Translations under genes and position numbers: made by a program
Shown here: piece after piece, positions 19,301 through 27,388 of the stretch
Numbering within the stretch: position 1 is the stretch's first letter
How the letters are laid out: every line of letters starts with the position of its first letter
Notes under the pieces: model-generated
Seen by the model: only the letters and a program-made list of their open reading frames with translations
Database searches by the model: none
Told to the model about the DNA's origin: nothing
Source of the DNA: Bradyrhizobium diazoefficiens USDA 110
Lineage (GTDB): Bacteria > Pseudomonadota > Alphaproteobacteria > Rhizobiales > Xanthobacteraceae
Direction: 5' to 3'
Assembly (NCBI RefSeq): GCF_000011365.1
Contig: NC_004463.1
Location: 3,582,001-3,646,000 of the forward strand
Length of the DNA stretch: 64,000 nucleotides

Positions 19301-22300
19301 CCACGCTCGCGGTCAACATCAACGCCCGCGAGCTGTTCAGCGCCGGCAAGATCTATGTCGGCACGGCCGCGAAGATGGCGGCGGCGAACAACGCCAATGC
19401 CAGCCTCTACGGCGCGATCGCGGGCGTCGGCGCCAGCACCAACAGTTGGGTCCATGCCAACCAGTCCGTCAATGTCGGCGACAACGCGAAGATCGTGGCC
19501 TGGCGTGACATCACCATGTATGCCGGCCTGTCCGGCGATGGCACCGTCTTCAGCAGCGTGCAGGCGACGGCGACGACGGTGGTCTACAACAACACCGCCA
19601 TTCCGATCTCGGCGCTCTATCGCGGCACGGCCAATGCCGACGACACCACGAGCCTGACGCTCGCTCCGACCTCGAGCATTCTCGGCGCGCGCGACATCTA
19701 TCTCGGCGCCACGCAGGGGCAGGTCACGGCCACCGGCAACGGCAGCAATTACAACCCGTATCTCGACATCTTCAGCGCCAAGAACAGCGAAAACCACAGC
19801 CACACCAGTGGAACCGGCGACGTCGCGCTCAACGGCCGGGTGGTTGCTGGCGTCAACAACGATTTGACGATCACGATCAATCTGGGCGCATCCACGCCGA
19901 CATTGAGCACGACCAGTCCGGACTCGACGCTGACCAACGGCTCCTCGTCGGTCCTCGAGTCCGTCTCCGACGTCAACCACTTCAGTCCGGTGATGAGCTG
20001 GAACCACCAGACGGTTCAGTACACTATCGTCGGCAACTTCAATCCTTACGATCTGGTCGTCAGCCAGCTGGCGACGCTGACCGGCCTGACCGCGACGCAG
20101 GTCCGCGCGCAGCTCGCGGCGGCGACTCCGACGGCGCCCGCCATCATGTCGCCGTCCGGCACCGATCCGACCGGCGACATCCAGCGGCAGATCGACACGC
20201 TGATCAAGCAGGCGCCGTTCACCTCCGACGCGCCCGGCAACGCCTTTGCGTTCGGCGACATCCTGGTGTCCGCCGGCAACGTCTCGATCCTGGCGCAGAA
20301 GCTCACCGGAAACAGCGGCACGAATCCTGCCGCGCCCGCGGTCATCGCGCGCAGCTCGCCATTGATCAAGATCGAGAACAAGGGCCTCGACTTCATGAGC
20401 CTGGGCAACCTCACGGTCACCGATGTGACCGGAGGTAACATCACCTATCGCCAGATCGACCATGTCGACCCGGATTCGCATTCCAATGTGACCTTCACCG
20501 CGATGCCGAGCGCGACGCCGGTCATCGACGTCTCCGCCACCTACAACCGCCTGGATCCCGACTCCGGTCAGGGCATTGACCAGAACGGCAACGTGCTGAC
20601 CCGCACGCCCGACATCTATTTCAATGGCGCCGTTAACAACGCGAACGGCCTGCTCAAGATCATCAACAATCTCGGCAGCGTCGTCGCATCGCAGTCGCTC
20701 AGCGCCGCGACCGTCCAGATCGTGGTGCCCAAAGGCACCTTCACCTTCCTCGGCGGTATCGGGAGCTTCTACGACAGCGGCAGCGCGGTCACCTCGCAAT
20801 GGGCCACCACTGAAAACAGGCCGGAAGACACGCTGACCGCGGTGATGACGGCGGCGACCTATCTCGGCGCCTACGGCGACTACTATACCGCTCCGCATAT
20901 CGCTTCGGGAACCGATCACCCCTATTTCTATTACTGCTGCACCGACGGCAGCCACGGAGTGTATCAACCCGTCGGCAACGCCGACGCCAGCACGATCTTC
21001 ACCGCGCGCATGCTGATGACGTATTACGACGGCACCTCGCTCTATTCATCGATCTTCCTGCCGGTGGGCAGGGGTACGCCTGGGAACACCAGCACTCCCG
21101 ATGCCGGCAGCGTGCCTGACATCGCGACCCTCAAGATCATCGAGGGGCAGTCGCAGGACTCGGCCAATGTCGTGCTCGCGCAGTGGAAGAAAACGACTTA
21201 TGACGGCCGCAACGTCTACACCGATAGCGGTCCGTACAAGACGCCGTTCAACTGTGCGTCAGCCTGCGACAGCTCGGGCTTCTTCCAGGTGATCAACATC
21301 CAGCCGGATGCGATCACGCCGAAGACCGCGGATTCGCCGGCCACCGCGACAGCCACCCGGACCATCAGCGGCCAGGCGGTCATCATCTCGGCGTCGGTGA
21401 TCAACATCAACGGCATCATCCAGGCCGGCTCGAGCAGCAACTACTCGGTCAACATCGGCGCCGCTGCGTACGATGCCATCTATGGCAGCAACGGCCTCAA
21501 GAATCGCAACGGCGGCGCGGATTTTGCCGCGGCCCAGGCCAATGCGCGGAACGGCGTCTATTACGACATCTCGGGCTCCGTGACGGCGTCGGCCAGCGGC
21601 GACGCCAAGATCGGGGTCAGGTACAACGCTCTCACCGACCAGCTCATCCTGAATGGCGTGGCGCAGGGCGCCGGCGGCTACGTCTACCTCAACGGCAAGA
21701 TCATCTCGACCTCGACCGACAACACCCAGACCCAGGGTAACATCGAGATCAAAGGCGGCGCCGGCACGGTCGCCGTCAACAACACCAGCGGGCTCCAGCT
21801 CGTCACCAACACCATCAATACCAGCGTCACTGCCCAGAGCGTGGTCGAGATCGTCGACCAGCTCAAGGGGAAGACGACGTGGTGGGTTTACGATCCCAAG
21901 GCTGCAAGCAGCCAGCAGGTGTCGCGGTACGAGACCAACAGTGTCACTGCGGCCGCGATCGACCCGTCGATGCTTACGGCCAGGACCGGTACGGCGGGCG
22001 TCCAGTACGCGACGCAGGAGAACATGCTCTATCAATGGGTCGACACCGCGACGCTGGATCGTCTACCCACCAGCACGCAGTTCGACTATGGCTGGAGCTT
22101 CACGCCCAATCAGGTCACCGGCGAGAACTGGACCCGCTCGACCAACCTGGTTTCAGGCACGCAGAGCAGCAACTATCAGAAAGTCACCACCGCCACAGGC
22201 AGCTATCACTGGGCGGGAGGCGTGAATCCGGATGGGAGCCCCGTTGGACTCAACACCCATTCCAACGCGTGCTGCGGCGCGGACGCCCAGTACAACTGGT

Positions 22301-25300
22301 ACCAGGCGATCTATGATCACCTGACGCTCACGCTGACCAACACGGTCAAGGCGTCGAACCCGATCAACATCAAGTTCATCGGCGGCAGTAGCAGCGACGT
22401 CGTGGTCAATTCGACCTCCGGCATCGTCATCAACGGGTCGATCAACAACCAGCAGGGCACGACGACGCTTGCCGCCACCGGCACCAACTCGTCGATCACC
22501 GTCGGCGCCAATGCCAACAACCCGGTGATCTCGGGGACGAGCGTGACGCTTCGGGGTGACGGCGGTATCGGCACGCTCGGCACCACCAAGGCGCCCGTCC
22601 AGGTGCAGCTCTATGGCGGCAGCCTGACCGCGAGCTCGATCGACCGCGACATCGCGATCTCGGCCATCGGGGCGCTGTCGATCAACCAGGTGAAGGTGAA
22701 TGCCGCGGGCGCCACGCCGCAGGGCAACGTCTTCCTGTCGGCGACCGGCGACATCAACTCGGCTTCCGCCTACAACGTCGCCAACCCGGTCGTGATCGGC
22801 AAGAATATCGAGATCAACTCCACGTCCGGTGCGATCGGCGCGACGAGCGCCGTTGTCAACAACGCCTCCACCCTGACCAATATCAATCCGCTGGTGATCC
22901 AGGCGACGGGGACGGTTCAGGCGAGCGGCGCCGTCGATGGCGGCGTGCTCGACAGCTCTTCGGCCACGGGCACCTACATCATCCAGTCCAAGGGCGACCT
23001 TCGCCTCGGCACGATCCAGTCGACCGGCGGTCCGGTGTTCCTTGAGGCTGCCGGCTCCGACGGCAACCAGGCCAGCATCCTGAACGGCCGGGCGGCGGTC
23101 GGCCTCACCCAGGCGCAGAGCCAGCATCTGCAGGATGTCTGGGCCAGCCTCGACCTGCTCAGCGGCAACGCCGCCACCAACGCCGTCAACAGCTACCAGT
23201 CGATGGTGACGTCGGCCTATAACGACTACTTCCAGCTCAGGAACATCGCCTTCCCGAACGGCAGCACCTACAATCCGACCTCAGTGGGGCAGACGGTGCT
23301 GCGGGCGCAGGTGGCGGCCAAACTCGGCATCGACCCGGCCGACGTCACCACGACGCAGATGAAGACCGAGGCCACGACGCGGTTCCTGCGGGATCAGTTC
23401 CTGCTCGGCAAGATCACCACCGACGAGCTCAAGACCTCGCTGACCAGCCTGCTCGGCAGCGCTCCTTCGGATCCGCTCGGAACGCTGTTCGGCAGCTCGC
23501 TGTCGTCGACCCTGTTCACCAAGTTGTTCGACGGCGTCTCGACGGCCAATCAGCGCATGCCGACCAATACGGCGCTGCAGACGGCGCTGAACGCCTATAA
23601 TGCGACCTACAGCTACACGCTGGCCTCGACCGAGCGGGTCTACGGCATCATCACGGCGGGCTCGCAGTGGACGCAGAGCCAGCTCGCCTACACGGTGTCG
23701 TCGTCGGCCGTCGGCGCGGCGCCGCCGCCGATCGACGACAACGTGGTCGCCAATGTCAGTGCGAACCAGATCATGCTCTACGCGCCGCGCGGCTCGGTCG
23801 GCAATTCGGCGGCGCCCCAGACGTTCACCTTCACCAGCGTCGATGCCTCCTCGCTGACGCCGGAGCAGAGGGGATTGCTGGCCACCGCCGGTCCGGGCCA
23901 GCTCACCGTCGGTGCGGTCACCGATCCCACGACCCATGTCACGACCTATACGGTCAGCCTGTCGCAGCAGAACCTCGTCGTGGTCGACAACCCGATCGCG
24001 ATCTCGGCCAAGGCGCTGACCAACATCTACCTCGGCAGCAAGAACAGCCTCGCGCTCGGCGGCGTCACCGCGAATTACGGCCCGATCGCGGCCGCGCAGG
24101 CTGGCGGCATCCAGGTGACCGGCCGCGGCGACGTCAAGCTCGACGCCGTGACCAGCATCTTCGCCAATGTGAGCGGGCCGGTCATATCAGGTGATATCGG
24201 CAACCTGACCCTGATCGCGGAGCGCGGCAATGTCGGTGCAGCCGGGGCCGCCGGAAGCAATCCCGCGACCAACACGAACGCGCTTCAGATCGCGTTCGCC
24301 GATCCGAGCAACGACCAGCTCGACCAGGTTTCGTCGGCGCAGGGCATCCACGTGAAGCAGACCACCGGCGATCTCGTCCTCGGCAATATCGCCGCCGGCA
24401 ATGCGATCCAGCTCGCCGCGACGGGCAGCATCTACGCCGAATCCGACTTCACGGATCGCACGGCGATCCACATCCTTGGCACCGACCTCGATCTGCGCGC
24501 CGGCGGCAACATTGGCTTCAACGGTTCGACCTTCCAGCCGCTGCAGGTGAACATCTCGGGCGCGGTGACCGGCTCGGCGGTCGGCGACCTCAGCATCCTC
24601 GCGGTCGCCGGCGATCTGATGGTCGGCACGAGCGGCGCCTATGGGGCGCTGACGGCCGGCGGCGCACTGACGCTGAACGTGCCGCGCGGCGCGCTCACCA
24701 TCAATACCAGCATCACCAGCGCTGGCCTGATGCAACTGCTCGCCAACCGCGGCATGACCTTCGCGGCCGGCACCAGCGCGGCGCCGGTGGTTGCGACCAG
24801 CAGCTCGGGCGGCGTGACGCTGGTCGGCGCGACGCTGTCGATGGGCGCCTATTCGGCCATCAACGCGGCTGGTGTGATCTCGGTGACCACCACGGGGGAT
24901 GCGACGATCGGCCAGGTGAATTCGTTGCTGTCTTACGCGGCGGCCTCGAACGCGCCCTCGATCATCGTTACCGCAGGCGGCGTCGCCTCGCTCGGAGCGA
25001 TCATCGACAACGGCGACGGCCAGACCAAGTTTGTGGCATCCGGCGCGGGCGCCGGGGTGTCGCTGAACGCGTCGAACGGCATCGGCAACGCGACGAGTCG
25101 GTTCACGCTCAACGCGGTACGGCTGTCGGCGAGCGCGAGCGCCGGGGGCATCTACCTGAAGGCGCTGACCGACACCGAGGCGAGCCTGCTCTCCGCGGTG
25201 AAAGGCAACGTGGACATCATCGGCGCCGGTGGGCTAACGCTCGACCAAGTGCTGGCGGGCACCGCGACCGGCGCGAGCGGCAGCTTCAGCGCGGTCGCCA

Positions 25301-27384
25301 ACAACGGCAGCATCGTCATCGGCACCGCCGACAGCAGCGGCTCGCAGACGGTCCATGCCGGCCAGAATGTGACGTTCAAGTCGCTCGCGACCACCGGCAA
25401 CAGCGGTGACGTCGGCAACATCAATGTCACCGCCGACAACGGCTTCATCCTGGCCCAGACCGTGACATCAGGCGGCGTGACCACCCTGGGCGCGGTCTCG
25501 GCCAACGGCTCGGCGACGCTGCTTGCCGCCACGACCATCACCGGCAACACGCTCGCTACGACGACGGGCTCGGCGCTGCTGACGGCCGGCAGCGGCCCGA
25601 TCAACTGGAATACGCTCAACGTCGGCACGACGCTGGGCGCGATGGCAAGCCAGGGCAGCATCACCTTCCGGACCGCGCAGAGCGGCGGCACGCAGACCAT
25701 CCGCGCCCGCGACAACGTGACCTTCAACGCCCTGACCGCCACGGGCATCACCGGCGATGCCGGCAGCATCAATGTCACCGCTGACAACGGCTTCATCCTG
25801 GCGCAGACGGTGACGTCGGGCGGCGTGACGAGCCAGGGCTCGGTCTCGGCCCATGACTCGGCGAGCTTGGTTGCCGCCACGACCATCACCGGCAACACGT
25901 TCGCCGCCACGACCGGCGCGGGGCTGCTGACGGCCAGCGGCGGCCCGATCAACTGGAACGTCCTCAACGTCGGCACGACGCTGGGCGCGACGGCGAGCCA
26001 GGGCAGCATTGCGCTCCAGACCGCGCAGAGCGGCGGCACGCAAACCATCCGCGCCCACGACAGCGTGACGTTTAACGCGCTGACGGCGACGGGCATCAAC
26101 GGCGATGCCGGCAGCATCAACGTTACCGCCGACAACGGCTTCATCCTGGCGCAGACGGTGATGGCCGGTGGCATGCCGACGCTGGGCTCGGTCACGGCCA
26201 ACGGCTCGGCGCGGCTGATCGCGGCGGGCACCAACACCGGTCATAACCTCACGGCCTCGACCGGCAACGCGGTCCTGGGCGGAACGGTCGTTCATTGGGA
26301 TAATCTCAACGTGGGCGGCACGCTCGGCATCACCGCGACCGCCGGAGGGATCACGGTTGGCACCGCCATCAGCGGCGGCACGCAGACCCTGCATGCCGTG
26401 AACGACATTGTCTTCAGCCAGCTTACCACGACGGGTATCCCGGGCGATGCCGGTGACCTCGACGTCAAGTCCGACACGGGCTCGCTCCGCGGCGGATCAA
26501 TCTCAGCGCACGGCGATACACATTTCGAGGTGGCCGGATCGGTCTCGTTCGACCGGATCAGCGGCGACACCGTCAAGATGACCTCGTCGGGTGACCTGAC
26601 GATCGGCTGGGTCAGCGTCGTCAGGGAGCTCGATCTTGCGGCAGACACGATCAACGTCAGGGGCGAGCAGATCCGCTCGAACCCAGCGGTCCCGCTGATC
26701 ATGAACATCACCGGCTACAACGGCGGCGTTGCGAAGTCCGCCAACATCTCGATCGATCCGGACAGCATCATCGTCAACCAGTTCAAGGTGGTGGACGCGA
26801 ACTTCTTCACCGATGCGCACGCCGTGACGATCCTGAACGGCTATGTCCCGGGCCAGCTCCTGCTCACCACCGCCACGCAGCAGGTGTTGCTCAACAACCG
26901 CACGCTGGCGCCGTCCAACGGGCCGACGATCCAGCTGTACCAGCCGGACGGCGTGTTCACGATGAGCCAGGTCGGCAACGCCAATGTCAGCAATGCCTAT
27001 GTGGTGTTCTACACCGGCGACATCTCGGCAACCGTCACCAATTACGGTCCGAACCACATCTGCTGCAGCAACTTCACCGGCGCCAGCATGGTGCGCAACA
27101 TTTCCGTCGACGGCGAGGGTAGCGAGAGCATCGAGACCTGGCTCGCGAAGAAGGACGGAGGAACGTTCTACCTGCTCGGCCTCTCCGGCCAGGCGCGTCT
27201 CGATGCGCTGCTGACGCCGCGACCGGTCGAAACCATCGGTTCCGGTCCCGCCGTCAATATCGAGGGGCTGAGCGACATGCGCAAGCTGCGCCGCCAGGGG
27301 CAGCGTACGGGACGTCAGGGCTGGAAGGACGCCGCGATTGAAACAGCGAAGCCGGCCATTGGTCGCCTCGCGGAAGCGTGGTAG
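10327..27384 (+). CDS. Giant two-partner-secretion exoprotein (TpsA, LktA/filamentous-haemagglutinin-type adhesin)
   Basis: One uninterrupted frame encodes 5685 residues. Residues 1-45 are an extended signal peptide (hydrophobic core SLLCAMQMVFLPVFS, cleavage after VQA). Residues about 46-260 are the TPS secretion domain, with NAFNSFSQFSVGQGNTVNLQ and the GNVYFADPKGFVVG turn. Residues about 450-3150 are Ala/Gly/Ser/Thr/Asn-rich irregular repeats, often closing on AYI or AYV, expected to form a long beta-helix. Residues about 3450-4000 are different: aromatic-rich, with cysteine pairs. Residues about 4993-5385 hold exact tandem repeats. The tail from about 5400 is non-repetitive and ends with a basic segment. 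The gene sits 4 bases ahead of a TpsB gene. Expected: surface-exposed or released adhesin for attachment or biofilm. I see no catalytic or toxin domain. The ATG has a gaagaggat site upstream. Confidence 0.93.
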   Translation: MRGPSATRNNDELTTLRGLARFRSMSLLCAMQMVFLPVFSVRVQAQTANVIVPDGRTGTSLQTSGGVTNVTTSTVSGNNAFNSFSQFSVGQGNTVNLQLPTGTQNLVNIVRDAPVYVNGTLNSYMNGAIGGNVYFADPKGFVVGRSGTVNVGSLNVSTPTREFTDSLIGAGGAINQSAVGNLMAGSFPVSPDGNIRIYGRVNAQDGVRLTGQNVYVGGATQRDIANLDHAAKFAASVNSKGLRSASSITVSNGSIHIGAVNNARVNGRLTAQSKTATPSNITVQAGNNIDVGKKANLNIASANGNAGEIRLKAAQNLTVAGGARFDASAKTGNAGLVDFSANGIIDIGKGIKVDLSADNGKAGTLLIDPTDVVVGDAAQGDSGVTLSNSSIANALAGLSAGADYLIQADHSITLAAHAMIDARRLDGSGHSTGNANNVIIDAPNIEIMNGAQILAQSVNFGGTTYADGNVTLRATASDIKLSGQATAATAITVDGKITGGIISITATSTAVSSFLNGSVAGDFALVGSTLAASLLGLNGGYVAASATATININSHADINGRGDVTISAHATETASDPAVASTLLGSLTPVAAGVVVGKIDGTATTNVASGATVNAGGNLEVKALNDATIAVTALAASTSAQIVPTVAYSKGSVSTTANVATGAHIAAGLVNTSGSTLKVRAINNNSFSTSATSVAAPGTGASGAVGGAFAISDITTSATATLGASLGTDTANRMNGSVLVEATSDTTSNSTMASSIAGLPALIAAIERGLRAVTSPTSIIRDHMGSLMPLSFDFKVAGALSLANSSQSATAAIAQNPSGGAPSIYASGNVAVASNVIDRGVRSNATSSAITKDPVSGESTAISAAVAWGNFTHNSNAYVGNGTLINAANIAVDATTELPITNSWLKWDGLGAVLSHLNGNLGVGGNILTSYANATADAGDTIGIAGSLNHFVVNNNTTAWVAGSASLTATCATAACGSGTGWSVGMDNGDVHTYNASIQIAATTTTASIDAAGNVGTLGFLFGNTSGGSSVGGALNLVQFNTNTIAGVSDRATLRAADDIAVNAITSDRFVAVAPSSGKAAGTLALNGITSLGFLNNTTHASISSQATVYAPTVGILAQQDLSVVTLSGAMSYNGSGGSAVGLSVAYLGANTDTAAYVGDNHSDIRPGVFSSNDPFAGTSGGSGAVNVDNLTLSATTSGRITAAAVAAAVSDPASSNFSDKAGAAGAASTGGTAGVTTAAGKIGSTSGSSTSGFSLDLAGSSSVSDVSLGTSAYIKNTTVNKYTTTSAVLTNTIVQALNDTMLNNGSGSAALNLAGGSAQGAAIGGAIAAAMSNNATLAYIYGTTVNNQSSVTVQALNGGSETVVAIGVAGSKSNAASLSASVGIITDSANAYIESSTITGQATGVNRALEVDAYQTTNIAIGGGSLYITGGQAGVGIGLTYASIADPTGGNATDAHIRSTSISNYDTLLVMADSASVIAAGAASGGAGSNGLAGAIVVSEISPTTTAYISSGATVSIDVGRVTVLADSGAVSALDTALGNLVKKSNNNHLAEDTCTVAGGTGGQNCIDFGAAALNDGAGNGPGASIVSVAGLIQAGKNNVGASIVYNTVATTHSAYIANVLMTAGSNGNVSVSAIDSSKIQAVTIGFGLATGQFAGVGGTTISSISNTVSAAIGNNQSSTTQSSVTAKNISVSATDNSSITGTAAIAGASTQGSAAGLALVYSSIANNVSAGVTGSKLTASGNVAVGANSNASISTVAVGIAMSSQVGLAGSVATNLMGTNVTASITAAGTNGINGADVIATNNVAVIAGNNDKVGVFGGAVSISKGAAGGAGSLVTNQITGTTAAYISGANTKVDALGTSSTDTLSVNNGSLVHAFDLGTAHAPTDTTPDLTENQDTVRGLAVVASSHQAVVTNVASVAASGGISIMINPITNVMSGATRAYIDSASIDTRLTSSTLKPQIEVAASSFSYSGAFGAGIAYGSSGGGGATIVSTTISRETFAYITNATVGGVQSSSATLGAVTVKANAEQDASSIAIGFNSGSVGLNVFQATTEAYVDGGALTASSLTVNANNNTGIFSANGSGAYGSQAAIGAAFLVQVSSNRTLAYVGDEFRYQGNGAAHTTALNLSGALDVEAKTKNRFEAYAIGGALSTGTAAIAGMANIEVANNNTIAGVYDTTLQGVTGGAAGAVTVNANEDVAIKEIAGALAVGASGGGVGVGAAANVIVFKSRTVAESWNSNLNSSGAINVNALSTKEVLSYAVTAGIGGSAGIGATVGVIIIGTNTADADTQGQQTGQLNQGGNGTIASVNSGTSNTHGSGAVASGTAGNPNSANVSSTYDVSNILSGGNDAVIAQIAGGNVTGTQVNVSATSANAAKMYLLGAGFAKNLGIGAGIGYTSVNSTVVANLSDYGRNGAGVLVAADTPLAVAAPAVNVLAVVKDATDGPYAGKTIDTEAIAGGAALYFGAQASVAVGNVSNTVVALLGGQITGTGGNGVAVLAQDSTSQVVFTGGASAGAVAAGASVATASRNSSVTARVLDDATVNTSTLGVGASGAGTLTTTATALSGGIVAGAGADAEAHENSGVLAEIGSGAVITTSATGDGTLVGAAIKPNLLSEAIGVSVGGGAVGVAIAQSTVGATVTADVGDNTSFSGGKLAVTAMALVPIIGTQTNGTTTTPIYGTTTWAKALAGGGGSLIGAQGSFARASENATVKAYGGAGIRLPNADVSITAENDSSQYAEGTGLSSGFLALGATVAQTSSDAKTYAYLGAPADMDALNRAAYTGKLTIQADGRDTNFSNAIVGAGGTYAGAAAVATTSSTAVTNARFDGGSTDDTLYLGGLTIKATHTTNYAASGDAYQASTAGVSAGKTRNDVDSTTTAEIGTHLIINSAAGDMVVIANDIVNQAGGGARSGSGGSFSGAAALSESFVTQRVNTNIGAGTVLSLNDDPRTSTAVINIEAYNTLSTNDTASLATASFFAGGGAESNMTANATLAVNINARELFSAGKIYVGTAAKMAAANNANASLYGAIAGVGASTNSWVHANQSVNVGDNAKIVAWRDITMYAGLSGDGTVFSSVQATATTVVYNNTAIPISALYRGTANADDTTSLTLAPTSSILGARDIYLGATQGQVTATGNGSNYNPYLDIFSAKNSENHSHTSGTGDVALNGRVVAGVNNDLTITINLGASTPTLSTTSPDSTLTNGSSSVLESVSDVNHFSPVMSWNHQTVQYTIVGNFNPYDLVVSQLATLTGLTATQVRAQLAAATPTAPAIMSPSGTDPTGDIQRQIDTLIKQAPFTSDAPGNAFAFGDILVSAGNVSILAQKLTGNSGTNPAAPAVIARSSPLIKIENKGLDFMSLGNLTVTDVTGGNITYRQIDHVDPDSHSNVTFTAMPSATPVIDVSATYNRLDPDSGQGIDQNGNVLTRTPDIYFNGAVNNANGLLKIINNLGSVVASQSLSAATVQIVVPKGTFTFLGGIGSFYDSGSAVTSQWATTENRPEDTLTAVMTAATYLGAYGDYYTAPHIASGTDHPYFYYCCTDGSHGVYQPVGNADASTIFTARMLMTYYDGTSLYSSIFLPVGRGTPGNTSTPDAGSVPDIATLKIIEGQSQDSANVVLAQWKKTTYDGRNVYTDSGPYKTPFNCASACDSSGFFQVINIQPDAITPKTADSPATATATRTISGQAVIISASVININGIIQAGSSSNYSVNIGAAAYDAIYGSNGLKNRNGGADFAAAQANARNGVYYDISGSVTASASGDAKIGVRYNALTDQLILNGVAQGAGGYVYLNGKIISTSTDNTQTQGNIEIKGGAGTVAVNNTSGLQLVTNTINTSVTAQSVVEIVDQLKGKTTWWVYDPKAASSQQVSRYETNSVTAAAIDPSMLTARTGTAGVQYATQENMLYQWVDTATLDRLPTSTQFDYGWSFTPNQVTGENWTRSTNLVSGTQSSNYQKVTTATGSYHWAGGVNPDGSPVGLNTHSNACCGADAQYNWYQAIYDHLTLTLTNTVKASNPINIKFIGGSSSDVVVNSTSGIVINGSINNQQGTTTLAATGTNSSITVGANANNPVISGTSVTLRGDGGIGTLGTTKAPVQVQLYGGSLTASSIDRDIAISAIGALSINQVKVNAAGATPQGNVFLSATGDINSASAYNVANPVVIGKNIEINSTSGAIGATSAVVNNASTLTNINPLVIQATGTVQASGAVDGGVLDSSSATGTYIIQSKGDLRLGTIQSTGGPVFLEAAGSDGNQASILNGRAAVGLTQAQSQHLQDVWASLDLLSGNAATNAVNSYQSMVTSAYNDYFQLRNIAFPNGSTYNPTSVGQTVLRAQVAAKLGIDPADVTTTQMKTEATTRFLRDQFLLGKITTDELKTSLTSLLGSAPSDPLGTLFGSSLSSTLFTKLFDGVSTANQRMPTNTALQTALNAYNATYSYTLASTERVYGIITAGSQWTQSQLAYTVSSSAVGAAPPPIDDNVVANVSANQIMLYAPRGSVGNSAAPQTFTFTSVDASSLTPEQRGLLATAGPGQLTVGAVTDPTTHVTTYTVSLSQQNLVVVDNPIAISAKALTNIYLGSKNSLALGGVTANYGPIAAAQAGGIQVTGRGDVKLDAVTSIFANVSGPVISGDIGNLTLIAERGNVGAAGAAGSNPATNTNALQIAFADPSNDQLDQVSSAQGIHVKQTTGDLVLGNIAAGNAIQLAATGSIYAESDFTDRTAIHILGTDLDLRAGGNIGFNGSTFQPLQVNISGAVTGSAVGDLSILAVAGDLMVGTSGAYGALTAGGALTLNVPRGALTINTSITSAGLMQLLANRGMTFAAGTSAAPVVATSSSGGVTLVGATLSMGAYSAINAAGVISVTTTGDATIGQVNSLLSYAAASNAPSIIVTAGGVASLGAIIDNGDGQTKFVASGAGAGVSLNASNGIGNATSRFTLNAVRLSASASAGGIYLKALTDTEASLLSAVKGNVDIIGAGGLTLDQVLAGTATGASGSFSAVANNGSIVIGTADSSGSQTVHAGQNVTFKSLATTGNSGDVGNINVTADNGFILAQTVTSGGVTTLGAVSANGSATLLAATTITGNTLATTTGSALLTAGSGPINWNTLNVGTTLGAMASQGSITFRTAQSGGTQTIRARDNVTFNALTATGITGDAGSINVTADNGFILAQTVTSGGVTSQGSVSAHDSASLVAATTITGNTFAATTGAGLLTASGGPINWNVLNVGTTLGATASQGSIALQTAQSGGTQTIRAHDSVTFNALTATGINGDAGSINVTADNGFILAQTVMAGGMPTLGSVTANGSARLIAAGTNTGHNLTASTGNAVLGGTVVHWDNLNVGGTLGITATAGGITVGTAISGGTQTLHAVNDIVFSQLTTTGIPGDAGDLDVKSDTGSLRGGSISAHGDTHFEVAGSVSFDRISGDTVKMTSSGDLTIGWVSVVRELDLAADTINVRGEQIRSNPAVPLIMNITGYNGGVAKSANISIDPDSIIVNQFKVVDANFFTDAHAVTILNGYVPGQLLLTTATQQVLLNNRTLAPSNGPTIQLYQPDGVFTMSQVGNANVSNAYVVFYTGDISATVTNYGPNHICCSNFTGASMVRNISVDGEGSESIETWLAKKDGGTFYLLGLSGQARLDALLTPRPVETIGSGPAVNIEGLSDMRKLRRQGQRTGRQGWKDAAIETAKPAIGRLAEAW
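14143..16341 (+). repeat. Degenerate repeats in the exoprotein gene marked by GCCTATATC
   Basis: The nonamer gcctatatc (Ala-Tyr-Ile) recurs in frame at 14143, 14341, 14500, 14848, 15172, 15865, 16153 and 16333, each at the same point of an irregular repeat of about 60-230 residues. Related AYV and AYL versions extend the pattern beyond these limits. The units are strongly diverged, so this is an old protein repeat, not a recent DNA duplication. Confidence 0.7.
25303..26490 (+). repeat. 348-bp tandem repeat array in the exoprotein gene
   Basis: Four successive units of 116 codons. The landmark ggcttcatcctggc falls at 25441, 25789 and 26137, exactly 348 bases apart, and the unit starts at 25303, 25651 and 25999 keep the same spacing. 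A fourth, more diverged and slightly shorter unit starts near 26341. Units 1-3 are nearly identical over long blocks (for example NVTADNGFILAQTV in all three), which indicates recent duplication or gene conversion. Confidence 0.92.
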
Positions 27385-27388
27385 CGGG

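Noticed and set aside
13525..20967. Long minus-strand frames of 629-646 codons (13525-15465 and 19078-20967) inside the exoprotein gene
   Set aside because: Low-complexity Arg/Asp/Val-Gly translations antisense to the Ala/Gly/Ser/Thr repeats; no ribosome site or family match.
25303..26490. Tandem repeats considered as a CRISPR-like or satellite array
   Set aside because: Units are 348 bases, in frame, and lack short direct repeats with unique spacers; they encode a protein repeat.
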